Below, piece after piece: positions 52,182 to 59,475 of a stretch of DNA of 64,000 nt. Origin of the DNA: Palsa-513 sp036510225 (GTDB taxonomy: Bacteria > Actinomycetota > Thermoleophilia > Solirubrobacterales > Solirubrobacteraceae). Position numbers and translations under genes: made by a program. The stretch lies in the NCBI GenBank assembly GCA_036510225.1, contig DATCEH010000092.1, positions 92,605-156,604 on the forward strand. The letters are read 5' to 3'. A model generated the notes under the pieces. That model did no database searches and had not been told where the DNA came from. It saw only the letters and a list, made by a program, of their open reading frames with translations. Every line of letters starts with the position of its first letter. Positions within the stretch are counted from its first letter, which is position 1.

Positions 52182-53284
52182 TTGGACGCGATCGCGGCCG
52201 GAGCAGTGCCAATCCTCGGCATGTTGTTCGCTGCTGGACTGGTGATCAGCCGACGCCCGGACGCGATTACCGACGCGCAGTTCTGGGCCGAGGACGGGAC
52301 GATCTTCTACGCCAACGTCTACGCACACGGGGTGCTGGCCACGCTCGTCGTGCCGATCGGCGGATACCTGAATGCGCTCCCGGTTCTCGTCACCGGCATC
52401 GCCCGCACGGTCCCGCTCACGCAGGCGCCCCTGGTGACGAACCTCGCGGCGATTGCCGTGCAGGTTCTCCCGGTCGGTCTGCTGCTCGGGAGGCGAGCGG
52501 CCACGATCTCGCCCAAGCTCGCGGTTCGGGTCCTGCTCGCCGCGCTCTACATCGGCTTGCCGGGGGCGGCTTCGGTGGACGCCAACATCACCGACGCCGG
52601 TGCATCTGGCGATCGCGGCCGCGCTCGTCCTTGTGCTGGCGCCGCCAAGGCGGGCCTGGGGCCGGGTCGGCGACGGCGCGATTCTCCTGGTCTGCGGCCT
52701 GACAGGGGTGTTCTCGATCGTGCTTGCCCCGCTCGCCTGCGTGCAGCGCCGCCGACTCGGCGAGGAAGCGGCAGATCCTTGGCGGGCGGGTACTGATGCC
52801 TCCGATCGTCGGCATCGGGCCGGCTGCGAGCCTGAGTGGAAACGCGGCGATCGTCGCGATCGGAGCCCTCGGCATGGCCGGGGCCTACGTGGCCGTGCGG
52901 AGCGGACCGCCTCCGCTGCGGCTGTTTGTGCTCTTCGGATCGGGCATGCTCGCCCTTGCCCTGATCGACCCTCTCGCCAGCACGTGGGGGATGCTCGCCG
53001 CAGCTCCGGACGGAGAGCGCTACTTCGTGATCCCCCAACTCGCGGTCCTGGCGACGCTGGTCTGGACGATCGGAACCCGTCGGGCGCGACTGCTGCGCAG
53101 CGGGGCGATCGCCGCGGTCGCCGTCGCGCTCCTGGTGGCGATGCCCGCCGGCTGGGACTACCCGGTCTTCATCTCCACTGACTTCTCGACCCAGGCCGAA
53201 CGGTTCGCGCGCGCGAAGCCCGGCACGATCGCGATCCTGCCGCTGAACCCGTTGCCCTGGCACATGGCGCTCGTCAGGCACTGA
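52182..53284 (+). pseudogene. Frameshifted polytopic membrane protein gene
   Basis: Three reading frames together spell one membrane protein. Frame 1 (52182 to about 52600) has VPILGMLFAAGLVISRR, DAQFWAEDGTIFYANVYAHG and four helices. Frame 2 (about 52600-52770) has LAIAAALVLVLAPP and GAILLVCGLTGVFSIVLAPLA. Frame 3 (about 52770-53284, with the stop) has QILGGRVL and helices to VALLVAMPAGW, then a short extracytoplasmic end. The DAQFWAEDG loop suggests a GT-C-like membrane protein. At least two frameshifts are needed, near 52597-52603 and 52740-52785, and the middle seems shortened. Sequencing error cannot be excluded. Confidence 0.7.
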
Positions 53285-53325
53285 GCCGCGCTGCGATGCT
53301 CGCGGCCAGACCGCCTCGGTTGGCC

Positions 53326-54375
53326 CTACCGGGGCGTCACGGTGTCCCGGCGGCTCGGCGTCGTCCCGCTGCGGAACTTGTCCTTGTAGGCCTGGAAGTC
53401 CCACGTGCTGAGGAACTGGGCGGCGGCCTGCTTGCCCGAGTCGAACAGCGCCTGGGTCCGCTCGGGTGAGATATCGAACTCCGTGGTCCTGACGCCGAGC
53501 GTCGGGATCGGGATCGTCCGGGCGTAGTTGGCCTGCTCGACGTAGAAGCGGTCGTGCGCCTGGGTGACCGTGGCCTCCATCGCCTTGAGGAACCCGAGGT
53601 CGGACGACACGTCGGCGAGCTCGGCGTCGGCGGCCGTCGCGACGAGCGGGGCCTTCTGATTTGGTGCGACGAGCAGCATCCCGAAGGTCGGGAACTCCGG
53701 CTGGGCGTCGCCGGGCGCGTCGAACAGCCAGATCGGGTAGTTCGAGAGGAGCCCGCCGTCGACGATCACGTGCTGGTTGCCGTCGTGGTCGACCGGGGTC
53801 ACCGGGTTGAAGAAGATCGGGATCGACATGCTCATCCGCACGGCCAGGGCGATCTCCAGGTCGTCGGGGTCGCAGCCGATCTTCGCGGCGTCGTGCGGAA
53901 GCACGAGCATGCTCCGGGCGCTGAGGTCGGAGGCGATCACCTGCAGGCGATATGTCCGCTCCGGGCTGGTCGCGTCGGGGTTGCGCAGCTGGCCGAACCT
54001 GGTGATGCCCTTCTCCTTGAGGAGCTCGCGCATCCAGTTGAGGAAGTAGTCCCCGCTGTGCATGCCGCGCGTCCGGAAGAACTCGGCGGCCTCGCCGGGC
54101 TTGCCGAACCGGTCGAGGAAGGTCTTGTCCTCGAAGTCCGGGAACTTCATCCGGTGGAGGGCGACGTCCTCGACCTCGGGACCGGTGAACCCGCAGGCGA
54201 CCAGCGCGGCGTTGATCGCGCCGGCCGACGTCCCGGCCACGCACTCGGCGGTGTAGCCCCGATCGGTCAGCTCCCGGTAGGCACCCGACAGGCCGATGCC
54301 CTTGACCCCACCACCCTCGAAGACGAAGTCCGCTCGGAGGTCCTCGGCACCGGTCTGCTGCGCGGTCGTATTCAC
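53326..54375 (-). CDS. Patatin-like phospholipase
   Basis: This 349-residue protein carries the oxyanion-hole motif GGGVKG (21-26), nucleophile GTSAG (48-52, Ser50) and the dyad Asp in VDGGLLSNYP (206-208). These are the complete patatin active site, so it is likely an active lipid acyl hydrolase. Patatins release fatty acids from membrane lipids. GTG 54375 is preferred over TTG 54411 because AGGAG lies 8-10 nt before it and TAGGCT directly precedes the TTG. Confidence 0.88.
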   Translation of the reverse strand: MNTTAQQTGAEDLRADFVFEGGGVKGIGLSGAYRELTDRGYTAECVAGTSAGAINAALVACGFTGPEVEDVALHRMKFPDFEDKTFLDRFGKPGEAAEFFRTRGMHSGDYFLNWMRELLKEKGITRFGQLRNPDATSPERTYRLQVIASDLSARSMLVLPHDAAKIGCDPDDLEIALAVRMSMSIPIFFNPVTPVDHDGNQHVIVDGGLLSNYPIWLFDAPGDAQPEFPTFGMLLVAPNQKAPLVATAADAELADVSSDLGFLKAMEATVTQAHDRFYVEQANYARTIPIPTLGVRTTEFDISPERTQALFDSGKQAAAQFLSTWDFQAYKDKFRSGTTPSRRDTVTPR

Positions 54376-54411
54376 CCGTCCAACTCCTAGGTCGATGTGG
54401 ATGTCGGCCAA

Positions 54412-54417
54412 AGCCTA
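54412..54417 (-). promoter_or_regulatory. -10 box TAGGCT of the patatin gene
   Basis: On the minus strand TAGGCT lies 36 nt before GTG 54375. Here the transcript would have a short leader with an AGGAG ribosome binding site, unlike the leaderless cases. Confidence 0.42.
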
Positions 54418-54622
54418 GCCCCGTGGGGAAGCCCGGCCCGGGGACTGACGCAGGCGGCCGTCGGCGCCGAAATCGCCTTGGAGGAATTGCAAGCTTTGCG
54501 TCAAACGCGCGCGAACCCTCCCTGAGCAGGCATCTTTGGATCAATCAGCGCAGATTTCGGTCGGATCGTCTGTCGTGAGATCCGCCGGAGGCGCAAGGGG
54601 ACGACGAGCGGACGGAGGTCCG

Positions 54623-55312
54623 ATGGACGGCAGGATGGTCGGCGAGCATCACCGGATGCCCGTGCGCTCCGCGCAGACCGGAGCAGGCGGCTCCAACCGC
54701 TTGGACGGGAAGCCTCGCCGGGGCTGGCGGCCCGACCTGGCGCTCGTTGTCGCGATCGTCGGGCTGGTCCTCGGCATCCTCGTGATGATCCCTCTGCTGC
54801 GGGCGGTCGCACCCGGGCCGCCGAGCGTCTTCGCCACCCCGGCCGAGTCGTCTCCCGGACCGCTCGTGCGGCCGCGCCCGACGCCGGCGCGAACGGCGAC
54901 GTCGACCTACCGCAGCGGCGGGAGCGTCGTCGCCCGAGGCGTGTCCTACTCGGCGCTCTCGGCGCAGCGGACGACGAGCCTGGCCCTGCCGGGCTCGGCT
55001 CTCACCGGCAACCTGGTGATCGTCAAGCTCCTCCTGCGGGGTGTGACCTCGACGCCGAGCACGGCTTCGGTCGGCCTGGTCGACCTGGTCGACGGCGGCG
55101 TCGACTACCGGCCGCAGCTGGCGGTCGCGACCGCGCTCGCACACACGCGCTGGCAGACGCTCGTCCTCCGGAGCCTGACGCCCGGGGCGACCAAGCGGGT
55201 GAAATTGGTCTTCGAGGTGCCGAACGCCGTCCCGGTCCGCCTCAAGCTCCTGATCGGCAGCCACTCGCCGGGGGCCGCGCGGTTCGCGATCCCAGCCGGC
55301 GGAGGGACCTGA
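54623..55312 (+). CDS. Membrane-anchored extracytoplasmic beta protein
   Basis: In this 229-residue protein, a cytoplasmic N-terminal stretch of about 35 residues precedes one membrane helix (LALVVAIVGLVLGILVMIPLL). A Pro/Ser-rich linker and a beta domain follow (SYSALSAQRTTSLALPG, LVIVKLLLRGVTS, RVKLVFEVPNAVPVRLKLLIG). This looks like DUF4352-type immunoglobulin-like domains, but that is a guess. GGAGGT just before ATG 54623 supports that start; the frame opens at TTG 54536. Confidence 0.68.
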   Translation: MDGRMVGEHHRMPVRSAQTGAGGSNRLDGKPRRGWRPDLALVVAIVGLVLGILVMIPLLRAVAPGPPSVFATPAESSPGPLVRPRPTPARTATSTYRSGGSVVARGVSYSALSAQRTTSLALPGSALTGNLVIVKLLLRGVTSTPSTASVGLVDLVDGGVDYRPQLAVATALAHTRWQTLVLRSLTPGATKRVKLVFEVPNAVPVRLKLLIGSHSPGAARFAIPAGGGT

Positions 55313-55314
55313 GC

Positions 55315-55494
55315 CTAGAAGGAGCGGCCGCTCTTGGACACGGCGAGGCGGATGACGTAGCCGATCACGAAGACGACCACTCCGCACGCGATCGCGCCAC
55401 CCACAGAGAACAGCGCCGACCCGCCCGTCGCCAGCGAGATCACGAGCCAGATCAAGGCGGAGATCCCTGCGGAGAGGAGACTGCTCGAGGCCAT
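55315..55494 (-). CDS. Small two-helix membrane protein
   Basis: This 59-residue protein has helices SLLSAGISALIWLVISLATGG and a second one ending in VVVFVIGYVIRLA, then a basic SKSGRSF tail. The frame is open to 55653, but the upstream part has no coding look, so ATG 55494 (or GTG 55500) is used. The stop is 2 bp from the convergent gene's stop. Function unknown; real but small. Confidence 0.5.
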   Translation of the reverse strand: MASSSLLSAGISALIWLVISLATGGSALFSVGGAIACGVVVFVIGYVIRLAVSKSGRSF

Positions 55495-55663
55495 ATGCAC
55501 GGGATACCCGGTCAGAACGCGCCCGAAACCAGCCCGGTGCTTCCGGGCGGTGATCGCCCTGCTGGAAGACGTCGGGCCGTAGCGGACTCGAACCGTGCGA
55601 GCACCGCGTCGAGACGGGTCGTCGGGTCTGGGTGAATATGTGGTCAACGTCACGTCGATGGAC

Positions 55664-55669
55664 TACGCT
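55664..55669 (+). promoter_or_regulatory. -10 box TACGCT of the DyP-P450 operon
   Basis: TACGCT ends 6 nt before GTG 55676 and is the likely promoter for the four heme-operon genes. Confidence 0.4.
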
Positions 55670-55675
55670 CCGGGC

Positions 55676-56233
55676 GTGGCTAACATCGAGGGGAAGGCCA
55701 CTGCGATCACCGTGTTGACGCCGGTCAGGCGGGGCGGGCCGATACTGCTGTGGATCGTCTTCTGGGCCGGGCGGAACCTCGCGTTCACGCTGAAGAAGCT
55801 CGAGGTCCTGTCGTTCATCCACTACGCCCGGTGGACGCTGATCAAGCGCTTCCCCGACGGCGACGAGGGCGACGGCCAGCGGCCGAACCACACGTATCTC
55901 TTCTTCGAGAGCAACTTCAACGGCACGTGGGACCAGTACATCGACGCCTTCTCGGAGGTCGTCGCCCTCAGGATGAAGGCGATCTGGGGGACGTCGATCG
56001 GCTTTCCGGGTCCGCTCCCGGTCGAGCCGTTCAAGCGGTACATCCGCAGCAACGAGTACGTCGCCAACCACTACTGGTCGGCCTACCCCGGACACACGAC
56101 GACCGAGATCGTCTCGGCCGGCCGCGTCGAGGCGGCGCTCGCCGAGTTTCGCAGGACGTCGGCCGACCTCGACCCCGACGCCTTCAGCGCGGCCTATGCG
56201 TCGTTTCTGACGAAGGTTCAGCGCGACCTGTGA
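55676..56233 (+). CDS. Small protein A of the DyP-P450 operon (SNFNG family)
   Basis: In this 185-residue protein, KATAITVLTPVRRGG, FIHYARWTLIKRF, TYLFFESNFNGTWDQYID and IWGTSIGFPG line up with the next protein (SLTVLTPIREG, THFARWVVLGDV, LLFTSNFDGTDLDSYL, IWSHCSGYPG). So the two are paralogs of one family, possibly with the ferredoxin-like alpha/beta fold of DyP proteins. This one has a hydrophobic insert (ILLWIVFWAGRNLAF). No heme-ligand motif is obvious, but the HYARW/HFARW His is conserved. GTG 55676 is used, while ATG 55658 is an alternative. Confidence 0.75.
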   Translation: MANIEGKATAITVLTPVRRGGPILLWIVFWAGRNLAFTLKKLEVLSFIHYARWTLIKRFPDGDEGDGQRPNHTYLFFESNFNGTWDQYIDAFSEVVALRMKAIWGTSIGFPGPLPVEPFKRYIRSNEYVANHYWSAYPGHTTTEIVSAGRVEAALAEFRRTSADLDPDAFSAAYASFLTKVQRDL

Positions 56234-56778
56234 ACGGCCGCCATGACATCTGTGGGCAGGCCCACTCGCTGACCGTGCTGACCCCGATTCGCGAGGGCCA
56301 CGAGAGCGCGCTAGCGCGTTACCTGAACGCGCTCGACGGCGGCCGGGAGAGCCCGCTCTCGCGGGTCGCGCGGACGCACTTCGCCCGGTGGGTCGTGCTG
56401 GGTGACGTCGTCTACGAGGGCAAGGGCGCGCGCGACCACCTCAAGCGCGGCCAGCTCCTCTTCACGAGCAACTTCGACGGCACGGATCTCGACTCCTACC
56501 TCGAGTCCCTGCGAACCGGCCTCGGCCCGGCGGCTGACGAGATCTGGAGTCACTGCAGCGGGTATCCCGGCAGCGACGGCGCGGCGGCGTTCGCGGCGTA
56601 CATGCGCAAGCATCACATCGAGAGCTCGCTGTTCTTCGCCGCGTACGGCGAGAAGACGGTCGACGAGGTCAAGACCAGCCTGAGCGTCCGGCGCGACGTG
56701 ATCAACTTCGCGATGAACTCCCAGGCGATGGCGCCCGCCGCCCTCCAGGCCGCCTTCGCGAGGGCCTTCCCCGGATGA
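56230..56778 (+). CDS. Small protein B of the DyP-P450 operon (SNFDG family)
   Basis: The product has 182 residues and is a paralog of protein A (see shared motifs THFARW, LLFTSNFDG, IWSHCSGYPG, YMRKHHIESSLFFAAY). GTG 56230 overlaps the stop of the first gene and its stop lies within the ATGA at 56775, so all are translated together. The function is unknown; a partner or substrate-delivery role for the peroxidase or the P450 is plausible. Confidence 0.77.
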   Translation: MNGRHDICGQAHSLTVLTPIREGHESALARYLNALDGGRESPLSRVARTHFARWVVLGDVVYEGKGARDHLKRGQLLFTSNFDGTDLDSYLESLRTGLGPAADEIWSHCSGYPGSDGAAAFAAYMRKHHIESSLFFAAYGEKTVDEVKTSLSVRRDVINFAMNSQAMAPAALQAAFARAFPG

Positions 56779-56813
56779 CCGACCTCGACGCGCGCACGCG
56801 GCTGCCGGCATGA
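56775..56813 (+). other. 12-codon open frame made by a duplicated dyP start
   Basis: ATGACCGACCTCGAC occurs at 56775 and again at 56810. The first copy opens a frame for MTDLDARTRLPA and stops at 56813 in an ATGA overlap with the real dyP start. It may pass ribosomes from the preceding gene to dyP, or simply be a relic of a 35-bp duplication. Confidence 0.4.
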
Positions 56814-58177
56814 CCGACCTCGACCTTCCCCGGATCCAGGGCTTCGTCGTCCGCGGCTACGCGTTCGCGGTCGCCGGGTACCTGTTCCTGCGGATCGACG
56901 ATGTCGACCGGGCGGCCGCGTGGATCTCCGAGATCACCGAGGACGTCCAGACGGCCGCGACCTGGTCGGTCAAGCCGGACTCCGGCGTGAACCTCGCATT
57001 CACGTACGCCGGCCTGCGCAGGCTCGAGCTCCCCGACGCCTGCCTCGCCGGCTTCCCCGAGGAGTTTCGCCAGGGGATGGCCGCCCGGGCCGAGCTGCTC
57101 GGCGACACCGGGGACAGCGCGCCGTCGAACTGGGAGGGCGGCCTGGGCACCGACCAGATCCACGTGCTCGTGATGATCAGCGCCAAGCACCGCGAGGCGC
57201 TCGACGCCCACGACAAGCGGCTGCGCGACGCGCTCGCCCGCAACGGCGGCCTGAGCGTGATCTACGACGACATCGGGACGGCCCTCCCCCAGGCCAAGGA
57301 GCACTTCGGCTACACCGACGGCTTCGCCCAGCCTTCGATCGAGGGCAGTGGCGTGCGATCGCTGCCCGGGCAGGGTGCCGTCACCAAGGACGGCGGCTGG
57401 CGACCGATCAGGGCCGGCGAGTTCATCCTCGGCTACGCCGACGAGGAGGGCGTCCTCCCGGCGGCGCCGCCGGCCTCGGAGCTCGCGTGCAACGGGTCCT
57501 ACCTCGTCTACCGCAAGCTCTACCAGGACGTCGCGAAGTTCCGCGCGCGGCTGACCGAGTCGGCCAGGCTATACCCCGGCGGCGAGGAGCTGCTCGCGGC
57601 GAAGATCGTCGGCCGCTGGCGGGACGGCACGCCACTCGAGCTCTCCCCCGGCGCACAGGATCCGACGATCGTCGCCGACGAGGACCGCAACAACGCCTCC
57701 CGCTACAGCGCTGACCCCGACGGGCTGCGGTGCCCGATCGGCGCTCACGTCCGCCGCGTCAACCCCCGCGACAGCCTGCCGTTCGACGGCCAGCTCGTCA
57801 ACCGCCACCGCCTGATCCGCCGGGGGATCCCCTACGGGCCGGTCCTGCCGCCGGGAGCGCCCGACGACGGGAAGGACCGGGGCGTGATCTTCATCACCCT
57901 GCAGGCGAGCATCGCCCGCCAGTTCGAGTTCGTCCAGTCCCAGTGGCTCGGCGCCGGCAACACGTTCGGCCTCGGCGACGACCAGGACGTGATGCTCGGG
58001 CCGCAGGATCAGGAGGACCCGGCGACGGCCAAGAAGATGACCGTGCCCGGCGAGCCGCCGTTCTTCCTCGGCCCGCTCGAGCGGGTCGTCACCGTCAAGG
58101 GCGGGGAGTACTTCTTCGTGCCCGGAATCAACGGCCTGCAGTTCCTTGCTGCAGCAGCAGGGGGTGGTGCAGCATGA
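56810..58177 (+). CDS. DyP-type heme peroxidase
   Basis: The 455-residue protein has the distal motif HFGYTDGFAQPS (GxxDG, Asp170), the proximal heme ligand His313 in CPIGAHVRRVNPR, and the distal Arg region RHRLIRRGIPYG (Arg334/337). All key DyP residues are present. DyP enzymes oxidise dyes, phenols or other substrates with H2O2. There is no Tat signal, so it is cytoplasmic. It is longer than bacterial A/B-type enzymes and closer in size to C/D-type. ATG 56810 is part of the ATGA; the stop overlaps the P450 start. Confidence 0.92.
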   Translation: MTDLDLPRIQGFVVRGYAFAVAGYLFLRIDDVDRAAAWISEITEDVQTAATWSVKPDSGVNLAFTYAGLRRLELPDACLAGFPEEFRQGMAARAELLGDTGDSAPSNWEGGLGTDQIHVLVMISAKHREALDAHDKRLRDALARNGGLSVIYDDIGTALPQAKEHFGYTDGFAQPSIEGSGVRSLPGQGAVTKDGGWRPIRAGEFILGYADEEGVLPAAPPASELACNGSYLVYRKLYQDVAKFRARLTESARLYPGGEELLAAKIVGRWRDGTPLELSPGAQDPTIVADEDRNNASRYSADPDGLRCPIGAHVRRVNPRDSLPFDGQLVNRHRLIRRGIPYGPVLPPGAPDDGKDRGVIFITLQASIARQFEFVQSQWLGAGNTFGLGDDQDVMLGPQDQEDPATAKKMTVPGEPPFFLGPLERVVTVKGGEYFFVPGINGLQFLAAAAGGGAA

Positions 58178-59442
58178 GCATCGAGGACGACCTCAGGCAT
58201 CTCGGCGGCCGACTCGGCGCCGACGTCGACCGATTCGTGGCCGAGGGGAAGGCGAAGCTGACCGCGGATGCGATCGCCCACCCCCAGCCGCTGTTCGCGC
58301 TCCTGCGCACGGTGAAGCCGGTTCTCCACATCCATGACATCGCGATCGTCACCCGTTACCCCGACGTCGTCGAGGTGCTGACCAACGACGAGGCCTTCGG
58401 GGTCGCCCCGTACAACGAGAAGATGCAGGCCCTGGTCGGCGATTTCATCCTCGGCCTGGACGACTCGCCCGAGTACGAGCGCGACATCTCGATCCTCCGC
58501 CTCGCGGCCCCACGCTCCGATCTACCGGCCATGATCAGCTTCGTCACCGAGACGGCCGACGCGCTCGTCGCCGAGGCTGCTGCCCGCGACGGACGGGTCG
58601 AGGTCCCCGACCTCGCCAAACGCGTCCCGGCGCGGCTGGTCGGACGGTGGTTCGGCACGCCGGGGCCCGACGAGGACAAGCTGATCGAGTGGGCGTGCGC
58701 GATGTTCGAGGACATCTTCGTGAACGTCACCAACGATCCCAAGATCCACGCCGCGGCGCTCGCGGCGGTCGGCGAGTGGAAGCCGTACCTCGCGGGTGTG
58801 ATCGCCGATCGCAAGGCGTCGGGAGCCCACGCCGAGGACGTCCTCGGCCGGTTGATCGCAATGCAGGCGAACCCGGACACGGTGTTCACCGACGAGCAGA
58901 TCGCCGCCAACCTGATCGGCCTGATGACCGGCTTCGTGCCGACGATCGCGACGGCGACGACCTTCGCCCTCGACGTCCTGCTCGACCACCCGGACGCGCT
59001 CGCGAGCGCGCACGACGCGGCCGTTGCCGATGACGACGACCAGGTCCGCGCGATCATCTGGGAGGGGATGCGGCTCGCTCCCCAGGGTCCCGGCCTGATC
59101 CGGCGGGCGCTGACCGACTTCACGGTCGGCGAGGGCACGATGCACGCGTCGACGATCAAGGCCGGCACGGTGACCTTCGCGGCGACCCAGTCGGCGATGC
59201 TCGACCCGGATGTCGTCGAGGACCCCAACGGCTTCCATGCGGGACGTCCGGCCCACGACTACCTCCACTTCGGGGCCGGGCTCCACCAGTGCTTCGGGCG
59301 CTTTGCCAACTCGATGCAGATCCCCCTGATCGCGAAGGCCCTCCTGCGGCAACCGAACCTCGCGCGGGCGCCGGGTGACGCCGGCAAGCTGGTCAAGGCC
59401 GGCCCCTACCCGACGACGATGGCCGTCACCTTCGACGCCTGA
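58174..59442 (+). CDS. Cytochrome P450 with an atypical I-helix
   Basis: The 422-residue protein has heme-binding loop FGAGLHQCFG (366-375) with Cys373 and K-helix EGMR (297-300, ExxR). The I-helix reads TGFVPTIATA (252-261), where most P450s have AGxDT. So the acid-alcohol pair needed for O2 activation is missing, as in peroxygenase or isomerase P450s. With a DyP peroxidase next to it, peroxide- or hydroperoxide-driven chemistry is plausible. No ferredoxin or reductase gene is nearby. ATG 58174 overlaps the dyP stop. Confidence 0.9.
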   Translation: MSIEDDLRHLGGRLGADVDRFVAEGKAKLTADAIAHPQPLFALLRTVKPVLHIHDIAIVTRYPDVVEVLTNDEAFGVAPYNEKMQALVGDFILGLDDSPEYERDISILRLAAPRSDLPAMISFVTETADALVAEAAARDGRVEVPDLAKRVPARLVGRWFGTPGPDEDKLIEWACAMFEDIFVNVTNDPKIHAAALAAVGEWKPYLAGVIADRKASGAHAEDVLGRLIAMQANPDTVFTDEQIAANLIGLMTGFVPTIATATTFALDVLLDHPDALASAHDAAVADDDDQVRAIIWEGMRLAPQGPGLIRRALTDFTVGEGTMHASTIKAGTVTFAATQSAMLDPDVVEDPNGFHAGRPAHDYLHFGAGLHQCFGRFANSMQIPLIAKALLRQPNLARAPGDAGKLVKAGPYPTTMAVTFDA

Positions 59443-59475
59443 GCAACTCCGGCGAGTCGCGACGCGGCGCTTCGA

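Noticed and set aside
55584..55594. Minus-strand GGTTCGAGTCC, like a tRNA T-loop
   Set aside because: The flanking bases pair at only three of five positions and no acceptor, D or anticodon arm fits around it.
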